Numbered from the stretch's first letter, positions 16,543 to 25,832 are shown. The stretch is 64,000 nt of DNA from DASRHT01 sp035293765 (GCA_035293765.1 DATGMF010000082.1:1-64000), one strand, 5' to 3'. Notes: generated by a model from the letters alone, not told the origin. Numbers and translations are program-made.

Positions 16543-17772
16543 ATGGGTAAGGCAGAACCAGACGCGATGAGAACAAGAGAGCAATCAGAAAGCGCAGATT
16601 CCCACAACGCCTCATCTCAACCGGGTGATATTTTTACGTCTCCCACCTCAATTCTGCCAACCACCGCTTCCCCATCGACTGAGCGCAAATCCGGCAAGAC
16701 CGTTCCTCACTGGCTGCGTTCTTTTCTGAGCTTGCGCGCACAACTGATGTTCGTCTACAGCATCATTCTGGTTCTCGCCGTCACACTCACCTGCTTCCTG
16801 ATCTATCAGCGCAGCTCTCCAGTGTATGTTGCCACCATCGCCATTGGCGTTATTTTCTTTGGCCTGCTCCTGGCATATATTTGCATCGGCCTCCTGATGC
16901 GCCCGCTCTTGCGCGTTATTGATGCCGCTCAGGCAATTGCTCTGGGCGATTTGAAACAGCGTAAGCGCCTGCCCGTGCGCCTCCCACCGCAAGACGATGT
17001 TGACCGCCTGGCCGGTAGCATCATTGCGATGGTCACGCAACTGGAACACGCGGAAGAGATGCAACACAGTTCGGAGCAGCGTTTTAAGCGTTTCTTCTCC
17101 GATGCCTCTCACCAGCTCCGCACTCCGCTTACCTCCATTCGCGGCTTTACTGAAATACTGATGCGCGGGGCAACCGATGATCCAGAGACGGCCCGGCGCG
17201 TGCTGGCACGCATGAAAGGCGAAGCCGAGCGTATGACAAGCCTGATTAATAACCTGCTGACGCTCGCTCGCCTGGATGACAGCCACTCCCTGAAAACACA
17301 ATATGTTGATTTAATCGAACTGGCGGCGGAAAGTATTGAGCAGGCGAGAGCGCGCGCCAGCGATGGCTGCAAAATCGTGCTCTCACTGGCAACGCATGAG
17401 CGCCTGGGCGTCCAGGCGGACCGTGAGCGCATTAAACAATTGCTCTTTATTCTGCTCGATAACGCCATTAAACACGGTTATCGCTCGCCTGACGGCCTGA
17501 TTACCTTGTATCTCGATAAACAAAATGGTTACACGATCATTCGCGTAACCGATAATGGCGAGGGGATCAGCAAAGAGGATCTTGAGCACATCTTCGAGGA
17601 GTTCTATCGCGGACATCATCAACCTGTATCCGCCAGCCCCTCAGCCGTGGGCGCAGGCTTGGGTCTGACCATTGCCCATACTATCGTGCGCGCCCATCAG
17701 GGTACGATCAGCGCCTATAGCGAACTGGGCAAGGGTACCGAATTTAAAGTCGTTCTGCCCGCGGCAGATTAG
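16543..17772 (+). CDS. Membrane sensor histidine kinase
   Basis: The protein is 409 aa if started at ATG 16543, which has GGGAG upstream; an open frame extends to a TTG at 16426. It has a disordered N-terminal part, two TM helices near residues 68-88 and 95-117 with almost no extracytoplasmic loop, a HAMP linker, an H-box with H190 (SDASHQLRTPLTSIRG), and an HATPase domain with N-box DNAIKHG and glycine boxes DNGEGIS and GAGLGLTI. The short loop suggests it senses within the membrane or through a partner. It pairs with the upstream response regulator. Confidence 0.93.
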   Translation: MGKAEPDAMRTREQSESADSHNASSQPGDIFTSPTSILPTTASPSTERKSGKTVPHWLRSFLSLRAQLMFVYSIILVLAVTLTCFLIYQRSSPVYVATIAIGVIFFGLLLAYICIGLLMRPLLRVIDAAQAIALGDLKQRKRLPVRLPPQDDVDRLAGSIIAMVTQLEHAEEMQHSSEQRFKRFFSDASHQLRTPLTSIRGFTEILMRGATDDPETARRVLARMKGEAERMTSLINNLLTLARLDDSHSLKTQYVDLIELAAESIEQARARASDGCKIVLSLATHERLGVQADRERIKQLLFILLDNAIKHGYRSPDGLITLYLDKQNGYTIIRVTDNGEGISKEDLEHIFEEFYRGHHQPVSASPSAVGAGLGLTIAHTIVRAHQGTISAYSELGKGTEFKVVLPAAD

Positions 17773-17854
17773 CATTACTTTCTGCCTCGCCATCCCCCAC
17801 GCACAAAACAAACTAGACTGAGCATGACAAACGGCTATTTTCTTTCCCATTAGA

Positions 17855-17882
17855 TTGACCAATTTTGGCCTACCATGATACA
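17855..17882 (+). promoter_or_regulatory. Possible promoter for the ADH-GH3 operon
   Basis: TTGACC (17855-17860) and GATACA (17877-17882) are spaced by 16 bp, about 50 bp upstream of the chosen start of the dehydrogenase gene. The -10 box is a weak match. Confidence 0.4.
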
Positions 17883-17940
17883 CTGCCCTGGGTATGGGCT
17901 ATTAAGGGATTTTTGCTCTTCACCGGAGGAGAATAGAATC

Positions 17941-19731
17941 ATGTGGACCTCAATGGTGGATCTCGATCCGCTACGCGTGTTGTTGACGCGACTGCTGGGG
18001 AGCGTCTGGCGCGATGCTTATTTTTCCTCATTCGCGCCGCTCTCGGTACAGAACGTGCCACGTCAGGCGCTGCCTGCGGCCAACTGGGTACGCGTGCGCA
18101 ACCGCCTGGCGGGTATTTGCGGCAGCGACCTGCATCTGATCCACGCTGATGGGGATCTGCGTATTGCGCCAGCCGCCCTTCCCGGCCACCGCCGCACCTA
18201 TCTCGGTCATGAAGTGGTGGGCGAGGTAATTGAGATCGGCGAGGACGTACAAAAGCTTGCCATCGGAGACAGGGTTGTGCTGCAATATGGCCTCCACTGC
18301 CTCTCCGCCGGCGTACAGCCTCCTTGCCGCTCCTGCGCCGCGGGCAACTATAACCTCTGCGAACGCGGCAGGTTGCCCGGTCCTGAGCCCATTGGGGGGG
18401 GCTGGAGCGAAGAAATGTTACTGAATGAAGAGCAACTATACCGTGTCGCGCCCACCATCACCGATGAGCAGGCTGTGCTGATCGAACCTACAGCGGTGGC
18501 GCTGCATGCCATACTGCGTTGCCCTCCCAGGCCAGGAGACCGCGTACTGATTATTGGCGCTGGCTCTATTGGTCTACTTACGCTACAAGTGCTCCAGGCG
18601 CTGGCTCCCCAGGTCGAAATTAGCGTGCTCGCTCGCCATTCCTTCCAGGTGGAGCAGGCGACACGCATGGGGGCCAAACACATTATCTATCCACAGGATA
18701 GCTACGCCAGCGTCCGCCAGGTAACCGGCGCACAGCTATTTAAGGGCATGCCTGGTAACCAGATGCTGCTGGGAGGCTTCGATATCATCTATGATACGGT
18801 GGGTCAGCGTAAAACCCTCCATCACGCGCTGCGCTGGACACGCTCGCAGGGTACTATCATCCTGGTCGGCCTTGATCTTCATTTGATGAAGATCGATTTG
18901 ACCCCGATCTGGTATCGAGAAATCAATCTCATAGGGACGCTGAGTCACGGCAGCGAACACTGGCCCCCTGGCTCAGACGCTCAACGCCCCACGTTTAGCA
19001 TCGTTGAGGAGTTGATGGAGAACGGAGAGATTCACCCCGAACAACTGATCACCCACCACTTTGCGCTTGATAAATACCAGCAGGCACTCACTGTAGCGGC
19101 CAGCAAGGCACGGAGTCGGGCCATCAAGGTTGTTTTCGACTATTCATTGCAACCGGCATCAGTCGTTCCCAATGTGCGCGCATCAGCCAGACGTCGCCCA
19201 TCCCTCTCGCCCCCCGTCATTGAGCAGATTCCTCTAGAAGAGACCATCCAGACTCCCCAGGATCTGCCTCCCGTGATGCCGCCCACGACTCCTCTGCCCG
19301 TTCCCGTACCTGTGGACGATACTATAGATGATGTCACCATAGAGGAAGAGAATACGGCAAAAGCTATTCCGGCCATAGAGAAGCAGTCCGATCTCGTGGC
19401 AACGACCACAGAGACAAAGCCCAATGTGACCGCAGCAGAAATGACGCGGAACGAGCTGGATGAGCCAACCCAGCCCGCGATTGCCATTCCAGAAGCGACT
19501 GGCAGCGCCGCCGCATCTGATCGCACCGGAACGGAGCCATTGCCTGAAACTGCCGCAGCCGAGCCGCAGCAACCTGGACCCAGATCATCTAGAAGCACGT
19601 CGTCTTCTTCAAATAATAGGACTAGAACTAAAAATACAGTAACAAAAAGCTCCTCTGAAACGTTATCACATTCAGAGAAGTCTTCTACCGCACGAGTACA
19701 GCCGCGCACACAGGCGCGCAAGAAAAAATAG
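17941..19731 (+). CDS. Zinc-dependent alcohol dehydrogenase-like protein with a long disordered C-terminal tail
   Basis: Start ATG 17941 is preceded by GGAGGAG, giving 596 aa. The first ~400 residues are a medium-chain dehydrogenase: catalytic zinc site GICGSDLHL and GHEVVGE, four structural-zinc cysteines (CLSAGVQPPCRSCAAGNYNLC), and Rossmann motif GAGSIGLL. It should oxidise an alcohol or polyol with NAD(P); threonine/sorbitol-type enzymes are closest in layout. The last ~170 residues are rich in Pro, Thr, Glu and Ser and end in a basic TQARKKK tail, which is foreign to this family. The gene ends 8 bp before a membrane GH3 enzyme. Confidence 0.88.
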   Translation: MWTSMVDLDPLRVLLTRLLGSVWRDAYFSSFAPLSVQNVPRQALPAANWVRVRNRLAGICGSDLHLIHADGDLRIAPAALPGHRRTYLGHEVVGEVIEIGEDVQKLAIGDRVVLQYGLHCLSAGVQPPCRSCAAGNYNLCERGRLPGPEPIGGGWSEEMLLNEEQLYRVAPTITDEQAVLIEPTAVALHAILRCPPRPGDRVLIIGAGSIGLLTLQVLQALAPQVEISVLARHSFQVEQATRMGAKHIIYPQDSYASVRQVTGAQLFKGMPGNQMLLGGFDIIYDTVGQRKTLHHALRWTRSQGTIILVGLDLHLMKIDLTPIWYREINLIGTLSHGSEHWPPGSDAQRPTFSIVEELMENGEIHPEQLITHHFALDKYQQALTVAASKARSRAIKVVFDYSLQPASVVPNVRASARRRPSLSPPVIEQIPLEETIQTPQDLPPVMPPTTPLPVPVPVDDTIDDVTIEEENTAKAIPAIEKQSDLVATTTETKPNVTAAEMTRNELDEPTQPAIAIPEATGSAAASDRTGTEPLPETAAAEPQQPGPRSSRSTSSSSNNRTRTKNTVTKSSSETLSHSEKSSTARVQPRTQARKKK

Positions 19732-19739
19732 GAATAGAT

Positions 19740-21122
19740 ATGGCAAAAAGTAATCCTTCTTCTCATCCATCAGAAACCGGACAAAACTATTTTCCAGGCC
19801 CCGCTTCTGATGAATCTATGCAACCATCTTTAATAACCCCTCCACCGACGCGCCGCCATGCACGCATCCGCCTGGAGATTGCGCTGATCCTGCTGGCTAT
19901 TTTGATAACGCTGGGGGGCTTTATCGGCCAGCAGCTAATGAGCCAGGCCGTTCCCCTTTCCCCAACATCCAGCACGGTCCAGGCCGGCCCATTTGTGCAG
20001 CTCCCGCTTAATGACAGCCAGATCAATGCGCTCAGACATCCGACCGCCCATATGCAATATAAACAGCTCGCTAGCCTCTATACAGCGCGTATGACCATCG
20101 ATGAGGAGCTGGGACAGTTGATTATGGTCGAGTATGCAGACACCTCCTACTCAGCCGATCTGGACACGATGATTCACCAGTTGCACGCAGGCGGCGTGAT
20201 TATGTACGAATTCCAGATGCTGACCGCCGCGCAAACCAGCCACGATATCGCGCAGATGCAGAAGCGCGCCGACTTTCCTCTTTTTGTCTCAACGGATGAA
20301 GAAGGCGGTCCCTACGTCCATAGATTGTTGAATATCTATCCGCCGCGTATGTCCGCCACGGCTATCTATAACACTGGCGATATCAACGTCGCGACCCGCG
20401 AAGGGCATCATACCGCTCATGACCTGCTGGCGCTCGGTATCAATGAGGATCTGGCGCCAGATGTGGACGTGCAGCTTGTACCGGGCTATGATCTGGTCAC
20501 GCGCACCTTTGGCAACTCGCCCGACTCGGTGATTAAATATGCTGGCGCTTATATGAAAGCTATGCAGAGCGACGGCGTGACCGCCTGCATTAAACACTTT
20601 CCTGGCTTAGGCGACGCCGTCATCGACGCCCATGCCGGTCTGCCGGTGATCAATCGCACCCGAGACCAGATTTACTCGGTTGAACTGGCCCCCTTTAAAT
20701 ACTTTATTCAAACGCCAGACCAGTTAGAACGCCCGGGGATGATTATGCCGACCGATGTGCTGATGCCTGCCATCGATCCGGTTTACCCGGCTGAACTCTC
20801 GCACACCTTTATGACCGACATTTTGCGCAATCAATTTGGCTATGATGGCGTGGCGCTTACCGACGCACTCTATATGAAGGGCGTCGAGATCAATGGGCGG
20901 CAGATTAGCATGGCTCAGGCCGGTGTGATGGCGCTCCAGGCTGGCGACGATATGCTGCTCGGCCCCACCGGCACTGCCCAAATGGAAGATATGATTCAGG
21001 CGCTAAAGGCTGCCTATATGAATGGTTCGCTCTCTAAAAGCCGTATCGACGAGGCGGTCACGCGCATTCTTGCGCTCAAAATGGAGAAGCACCTCATGCC
21101 TGCGATCCCCCCACAGGGATGA
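19740..21122 (+). CDS. Membrane-anchored glycoside hydrolase family 3 (NagZ-like) protein
   Basis: The 460-aa protein has an N-terminal cytoplasmic stretch, one TM helix at about residues 44-66 and an external GH3 barrel. The KHFPG motif (285-289), the Asp/His pair of the general acid loop (D296, H298 in DAVIDAHAGLP) and the nucleophile D375 in GVALTDALYM match NagZ-type beta-N-acetylhexosaminidases. Cell-wall sugar or chitin-fragment hydrolysis outside the membrane is the likely role. It follows the dehydrogenase gene by 8 bp, so the two share a transcript. Confidence 0.9.
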   Translation: MAKSNPSSHPSETGQNYFPGPASDESMQPSLITPPPTRRHARIRLEIALILLAILITLGGFIGQQLMSQAVPLSPTSSTVQAGPFVQLPLNDSQINALRHPTAHMQYKQLASLYTARMTIDEELGQLIMVEYADTSYSADLDTMIHQLHAGGVIMYEFQMLTAAQTSHDIAQMQKRADFPLFVSTDEEGGPYVHRLLNIYPPRMSATAIYNTGDINVATREGHHTAHDLLALGINEDLAPDVDVQLVPGYDLVTRTFGNSPDSVIKYAGAYMKAMQSDGVTACIKHFPGLGDAVIDAHAGLPVINRTRDQIYSVELAPFKYFIQTPDQLERPGMIMPTDVLMPAIDPVYPAELSHTFMTDILRNQFGYDGVALTDALYMKGVEINGRQISMAQAGVMALQAGDDMLLGPTGTAQMEDMIQALKAAYMNGSLSKSRIDEAVTRILALKMEKHLMPAIPPQG

Positions 21123-21190
21123 TATCCATCGTGGGGTGGAGTGCGGTAATGGGCATCATTGGTCACTGCATAATCCGGTCCCGGCGGCAT

Positions 21191-21601
21191 TTATGAAAAG
21201 GGATTGTCGGTGTGGATGATGATGTTGTCTGAGGGATTCAGGCCACGCTGCAAACGCTCGATAATTTCTTTGAGCCGCCGCGTTTCCGCAGCATGCTGGT
21301 CGCGCAGTTGCATCATTTCGCGTTCCAGGTCCTCTTGCATCTGTTCCATGCGGTCCCGCATATGCAGAATGGCCTCCACACCTGCCAGGTTCACGCCTAG
21401 ATCGCGCATCAGGCGGCGGATCTGCACCACGCGCTCAATATCGCGATCAGAATAGAGGCGAGGGCTATGGGGACTATCACCCTTGCGAGCGGGCGAGATC
21501 AAGCCCAGACGTTCGTAATGACGCAATGTCTGCTCATGCACTTCCGCCTTCTGCGCCGCGACACTAATGATGTACCATGCGCCATCACTTTTCTCAGGCA
21601 T
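21191..21601 (-). CDS. hspR: MerR-family heat-shock repressor HspR
   Basis: This 136-aa MerR-type winged-helix protein contains EVHEQTLRHYERLGLISPAR and SPRLYSDRDIERVVQIRRL, followed by a coiled-coil dimerisation region, the typical HspR layout. It is the last gene of a grpE-dnaJ-hspR operon. HspR proteins bind HAIR elements together with DnaK to shut off heat-shock operons. A HAIR-like site on the grpE promoter (23335-23355) fits autoregulation. dnaK itself is not in this window. Confidence 0.9.
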   Translation of the reverse strand: MPEKSDGAWYIISVAAQKAEVHEQTLRHYERLGLISPARKGDSPHSPRLYSDRDIERVVQIRRLMRDLGVNLAGVEAILHMRDRMEQMQEDLEREMMQLRDQHAAETRRLKEIIERLQRGLNPSDNIIIHTDNPFS

Positions 21602-21624
21602 GAAATTACGCTCCTTTCGCCCGG

Positions 21625-22635
21625 CTATTGACGCGCTTCGACGCCTCGACTTCGGGCCAGTTTCTCAAAAAGCTCACGTTCCTCCTGAGAGAGATGCATC
21701 GGCAGCACAACTTTCACGCGCGCATAGAGATTGCCGCTTCCCTCTCCACGTAGATGGGGCATCCCCTTGCCGGCCAGGCGGAATGTGCGGTCATTCTGAG
21801 TTTCGGGCGGAATGGTGAGGATCAACTTACGCCCATCTGGCACCGGCACCAGCACTTCACCACCGAGCATAGCTTTTACCAGTTCCACCTCCACATCTGT
21901 ATAGAGGTCGTCTCCCTTGCGCTCAAACGTGGAATCGGGCTTGATGCTAATCACCAGAAAAAGGTCACCGCGCGGCCCACCACCAATCCCCGGCTGTCCT
22001 TCGCCCGCGACACGAATCTTTGAGCCATTATCAACGCCAGGGGGGATTTTGACCTGAATCCGCTTGTTGCGAGGCGTCATCCCCTGCCCACTGCAGGTCA
22101 GACAGAGCCTGTTGCCAATTTCGCCCGTTCCCTGACAGCCAGGACACACCTCGGTTGACTGGATGTTAAAGGTGCGCGTTCCACCAACATACGCCTCTAA
22201 CATGGTCACTTCCACGGGTTGATCGATGTTCTCCCCAACGCGTCTGCGGATATCATCCCGCATCCCACGCGCCCCCGTCTGATTGGTACGTCCAAAAAGG
22301 GCTTCGAAGAAATCGGAGAAACCAGCGTTACCAGAGTCAAAATCAAAGGGCGTGCCGCGACCGCCGTTGGGCGAGTACGTCCGCCTGGTTCCGCCAAAGG
22401 GACCAAACTGATCCTGCCAGTTGGGGCCTAACGTGTCATACTTACGCCGCTTGTCGGCATCGGACAGCACCTCATATGCCTCGTTGATCTCTTTGAAACG
22501 CTCCTCCGCTTTCTTGTCGCCGGGATTGACATCGGGATGGTACTTACGGGCTAGTTTGCGAAAGCTCTTCTTGATCTCTTCCCCGCTCGCCGTTCGTGCT
22601 ACGCCGAGGATTTTGTAATAATCTTTATAATCCAT
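21625..22635 (-). CDS. dnaJ: DnaJ-family co-chaperone with a half-size zinc finger
   Basis: This 336-aa protein has the J domain with HPD at residues 33-35, a short Gly/Phe-rich segment and the two DnaJ C-terminal beta domains. The cysteine-rich region has only two CxxC units (C164/C167 and C178/C181) where full DnaJ has four, so at most one zinc is bound. The layout lies between DnaJ and CbpA. It should stimulate the DnaK ATPase and deliver clients. It lies 41 bp after grpE and 23 bp before hspR. Confidence 0.93.
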   Translation of the reverse strand: MDYKDYYKILGVARTASGEEIKKSFRKLARKYHPDVNPGDKKAEERFKEINEAYEVLSDADKRRKYDTLGPNWQDQFGPFGGTRRTYSPNGGRGTPFDFDSGNAGFSDFFEALFGRTNQTGARGMRDDIRRRVGENIDQPVEVTMLEAYVGGTRTFNIQSTEVCPGCQGTGEIGNRLCLTCSGQGMTPRNKRIQVKIPPGVDNGSKIRVAGEGQPGIGGGPRGDLFLVISIKPDSTFERKGDDLYTDVEVELVKAMLGGEVLVPVPDGRKLILTIPPETQNDRTFRLAGKGMPHLRGEGSGNLYARVKVVLPMHLSQEERELFEKLARSRGVEARQ

Positions 22636-22676
22636 GTCCCAGCCCTCTTCCTAAAAAGAATAGTATTTCTCTATGG

Positions 22677-23252
22677 CTACTTGCTTCCCATGCTCACCTT
22701 CACCTGGGCCGGACGCAGCGTCTCATCGCCGAGGGTATACCCCTTGCGCACTTCTTCGACAATGGTTCCTTCCGGCTTGTCACTGTTCTCTATAGCCTCT
22801 ATCGCTTCATGTACATACGGATTGAATGGCTCACCTACCGTCGGAACGGGATTGAGTCCCTCGCTATGCATCACTTCGTTCATACGCCAATGAACCATGC
22901 GCAGCGCCTGCTGCAACCCCTGACGATCAAGGGTATCCAGATAGACGAGCCCTCGCTCGACATCATCTATAACACCCAACAATTTATGCAATAATGCCTT
23001 CTTCTGCTGCTGCACGCGATCCGTCACCACACGATCCTGGCGCTTGCGGTAATTCTCCATATCGGCTCGCTCGCGCAAATACTTGTTCCAGTTCTCTGCC
23101 GCCTCCCGCCGCGCCTGCTCTAGCTGCGCCTCCAGCTCCGCAATGCGTGCGGCCATCGCATTCTCAACTATGACTTCTGGCTGCCCTGCATTCACTGCGG
23201 CCTGTTCCGCGTCTGTAACGGGCTGCTCCTGTCTCTCTCGGGATTCTTCCAT
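22677..23252 (-). CDS. grpE: Nucleotide exchange factor GrpE
   Basis: This 191-aa protein has an acidic N-terminus, a long helix (AARIAELEAQLEQARREAAE ... YRKRQ) and the C-terminal beta domain ending TLGDETLRPAQVKVSMGSK, which is typical of GrpE. It releases ADP from DnaK. It is the first gene of the operon, with its promoter at 23326-23354 overlapped by a HAIR-like operator. Confidence 0.96.
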   Translation of the reverse strand: MEESRERQEQPVTDAEQAAVNAGQPEVIVENAMAARIAELEAQLEQARREAAENWNKYLRERADMENYRKRQDRVVTDRVQQQKKALLHKLLGVIDDVERGLVYLDTLDRQGLQQALRMVHWRMNEVMHSEGLNPVPTVGEPFNPYVHEAIEAIENSDKPEGTIVEEVRKGYTLGDETLRPAQVKVSMGSK

Positions 23253-23325
23253 CAGTTCCTTTCTCCTTACAAGTTGTGTTCTCTATCTTTACTATACGGT
23301 TTTTTGCTAGCTTTTTTGCTCCTAC

Positions 23326-23355
23326 AGTATAAACATTGAGCCACTTTGTGTCAAG
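23326..23355 (-). promoter_or_regulatory. grpE promoter with overlapping HAIR-like HspR operator
   Basis: On the minus strand TTGACA (23354-23349) and TATACT (23331-23326) are spaced by 17 bp. The same stretch carries CTTGACA, seven bases, then GCTCAAT (23355-23335). This matches 10 of 14 fixed positions of the actinobacterial HAIR consensus CTTGAGT-N7-ACTCAAG with the exact 7-base spacing. The operon encodes HspR, which binds such sites. Confidence 0.75.
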
Positions 23356-23462
23356 TTTTGTGATAGCATCCTCCTCGTCTCTGCCCCTACTAAAACGCTT
23401 TCAATTTACCGATAGAAATATAGAGATATATAGCATCGACCGACATAGATAAAGGGAATAAA

Positions 23463-24437
23463 GTGAGGCTCCCATTGCATGAGACGCGGTTGCTACGACG
23501 AACCTTCCTTCTGCTCTCTCTCTCCTTCCTGCTCATAATCGCGAGTTGGCTCACTTACCGGCATCAAATAGTAGTCCTCTCACCCCCACCAGCAGGCTGC
23601 GTTAATATACCGGCCTTACCGGATTATCTCTACAGCAGGAGCGCCTACGATGCGATTGAAGCCATGAATAACGCTCGCCAACTGGAACACCTGCCCTCAT
23701 TACGCTTGCCCGCAAACTTCTACGATCTTGACCCCATTCAACAACAATTTGTGCTGGTGAATCTGGAGCGCACAGATCGTGGACTGCGCCCGCTGCAACT
23801 GGAGGCGAATCTCTCGCTCTTTGCCCTGGCGTACAGCAAGCAATTGCGCGACCTCCACTTTTTCGCGCACACCAGCCCTATTGGTGGTACTTTTGAGCAG
23901 CGGATCAATAGCAACCCCGCTATCGCAGGGCACTATCATATCGCGGCTGAAAATCTGGCGGGCAATCCGGTGGCGGGAGTAGGTCCAATTTACGAGTACA
24001 TGTATGACGACAAAGCAGAAGCATGCGGGCATAGAGATAACATTCTTAACCCGTCCCTCAGGTTCATCGGCATCGGACTGGTGCAAGATAATCAGTATGG
24101 TAGCATCTCTGCTCAAGAATTTATCGAGCCCGCGCTGTGGAACCCGTACCATCCTTCTGCGATACTTATCGGCAAAAATGCTGATGGGCCGCAAATCTCG
24201 TTAACCGCTCATGACGACGGATACGCTCCTTCGCTATCTTTTGAGGCTCATGTGAGCAATACCATTGGCACGATCCGCATCACCTGGTTTCTAGGGAATG
24301 TGGGTAATTTTTTACAGTTCGGCTCAACCCTTACACTTAATCGGCGGCGCTTATCGCCCGGAAAGCATCAGCTCCTGGCGTATGTAGTGGATGGCACACA
24401 AAACTATGGCATGGCACAGGATACCTTCGCGACCTGA
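23463..24437 (+). CDS. Secreted or membrane-anchored CAP (SCP/PR-1) domain protein
   Basis: This 324-aa protein starts at GTG 23463 after AAAGGGAATAAA. An N-terminal hydrophobic segment (about residues 14-31) acts as a signal or anchor. A CAP domain follows: HFFAHTSPIGGTFEQRI and GHRDNILNPSLRFIGIG carry the family's conserved His and the CAP2-like motif. The last ~90 residues look like an added beta domain. Bacterial CAP proteins act outside the cell, but their activity is rarely known. It is convergent with scpA, with 2 bp between the stop codons. Confidence 0.85.
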   Translation: MRLPLHETRLLRRTFLLLSLSFLLIIASWLTYRHQIVVLSPPPAGCVNIPALPDYLYSRSAYDAIEAMNNARQLEHLPSLRLPANFYDLDPIQQQFVLVNLERTDRGLRPLQLEANLSLFALAYSKQLRDLHFFAHTSPIGGTFEQRINSNPAIAGHYHIAAENLAGNPVAGVGPIYEYMYDDKAEACGHRDNILNPSLRFIGIGLVQDNQYGSISAQEFIEPALWNPYHPSAILIGKNADGPQISLTAHDDGYAPSLSFEAHVSNTIGTIRITWFLGNVGNFLQFGSTLTLNRRRLSPGKHQLLAYVVDGTQNYGMAQDTFAT

Positions 24438-24439
24438 GA

Positions 24440-25282
24440 TCAGCCCCAGTCCTCGTACTCTTCCTTCCCCTCCTCGGTCCAGCGTTCCCCTCGCTCCAAT
24501 CTGATCGGCCCCAGCAGGTCTTCCTGCTTCACGCTGATGCGCTCCCACTTCCATAGTTCCAGCACGGCGAGGAAGGTGACAATAATCACCAGGCGGGACG
24601 TTTCGTTCTTAATCACGTCCTCAAGCAGAATGCACGATTGCTCTTGCAGGATGCTGATAATCTCGGCGATGCGCTCGCTCACGCGCACACGCGCGATAGG
24701 AACGAGGTCGTTACCATTTTCAGCGTCTTTTGCCTGGAGCTCAAGCAGGCGCTGAAAAGCTCTGGCGAGCGATTGCGCTTCCAGGCCGACCAGGGTGGGA
24801 GGCGTCCAGGTCAGTTGCGCCTCAATCCCTGCCAGCAGCCCTGAGCGCCCATGCGTCTGCAACCCTGCTTCCTCTCGTTGACGCAAAATGGTGGCAATCT
24901 CTTTGGCCTGCTTGTACTCTATCAGGTGACGCTGCAACTCTTCGGCCATAGTGATGGCGTTTTCGGCCTCGCTGCCGGCCTCCACTTTGCCCGTTTGGGG
25001 CAGAAGGCTCTGCGACTTGATAAAGAGGAGGCGAGCGGCAATTGAGACGAAGGCCGCCATGTTAGCCAGGGGCAGCGTTTCGGCCTCCCATTGCTGAAGA
25101 TAGGCAAGATACTGATCGGTCACAGCCACCAGCGAAACGGTGGTAATCTCCATTTGCCGTTTCTCGATCAGGTGCAACAGCAAGTCGAGCGGCCCCTCAA
25201 AAACAGGCAGGTGGACCACATAACGTTCTTGCTGACTCTGACTTAAAGCCAGCTCATCTGTACCGATCTGTTCTAACATCAC
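24440..25282 (-). CDS. scpA: Segregation and condensation protein A
   Basis: This 280-aa kleisin has the N-terminal motif VHLPVFEGPLDLLLHLIEKR and a C-terminal winged helix (TFLAVLELWKWERISVKQED), which bind the SMC neck and cap. It organises and segregates the chromosome with Smc and ScpB. The GTG at 25282 overlaps the stop codon of the HD gene by one base, with GAGG seven bases upstream; the ATG at 25279 is an alternative. scpB, often adjacent, is not in this window. Confidence 0.93.
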   Translation of the reverse strand: MMLEQIGTDELALSQSQQERYVVHLPVFEGPLDLLLHLIEKRQMEITTVSLVAVTDQYLAYLQQWEAETLPLANMAAFVSIAARLLFIKSQSLLPQTGKVEAGSEAENAITMAEELQRHLIEYKQAKEIATILRQREEAGLQTHGRSGLLAGIEAQLTWTPPTLVGLEAQSLARAFQRLLELQAKDAENGNDLVPIARVRVSERIAEIISILQEQSCILLEDVIKNETSRLVIIVTFLAVLELWKWERISVKQEDLLGPIRLERGERWTEEGKEEYEDWG

Positions 25283-25821
25283 TACGATACCTCATCTACA
25301 ACATGTAACACCGCCGCGGGGCCATCTGGCTGGTGATGTGTACGAATATAGAGAACGGCCCGCTCCGATAGTCCTGCGTCGGCGGCGAGCTGCGCGCCAA
25401 CTTCGGCATGCCACCAGGCATAACTGAGCGCACGCTGCCATCGCGGCATAGACTCTTTATCTGGAGCAAGCGGCGACTTCACCAGCGAGCTTAGTAAGCG
25501 TGGAACGCACTTTTTGCCAATCACAATGGCCGGACGCGTCCAGAACGGTACTCGTCCTTCGGCCTTGCCAACATCGTGCAAAAGCGCCGCCGCCAGCAGA
25601 TCGTCTTCGCTATAGCCGCGAGCCTGCAACCCCTGGCACACGCGCAGACTATGGCGCTGGTCGGCCTGCGACATGGTACGAAAGAGCCGTAACGCCGGCG
25701 GGGGCAGCAGATGCGCCACCTCCATATACTCCTCGGTCGATAAGGGGCTCACAAAGCCAAGTTGCTGGCGTACCTGCCCCAAACGATATGCAATGGCTTG
25801 CAACCAGGTGATGCTTTTCAT
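25282..25821 (-). CDS. HD-domain phosphohydrolase-like protein
   Basis: This 179-aa protein carries the HD signature: H in QRHSLRVCQGL, then ALLHDVGK, a later His in AWWHAEVGA, and RTHHQPDG. These are the metal-binding residues of HD enzymes that cleave phosphoesters of nucleotides or related molecules. The substrate is unknown. It is translationally coupled to scpA (TAGTG overlap) and lies 11 bp downstream of the M50 peptidase gene. Confidence 0.88.
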   Translation of the reverse strand: MKSITWLQAIAYRLGQVRQQLGFVSPLSTEEYMEVAHLLPPPALRLFRTMSQADQRHSLRVCQGLQARGYSEDDLLAAALLHDVGKAEGRVPFWTRPAIVIGKKCVPRLLSSLVKSPLAPDKESMPRWQRALSYAWWHAEVGAQLAADAGLSERAVLYIRTHHQPDGPAAVLHVVDEVS

Positions 25822-25832
25822 ACTAATAGAGG

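Noticed and set aside
19140..19766. Minus-strand open frame opposite the dehydrogenase tail
   Set aside because: Low-complexity Ser/Val-rich translation that mirrors the repetitive Pro/Glu/Thr tail; no start signal.
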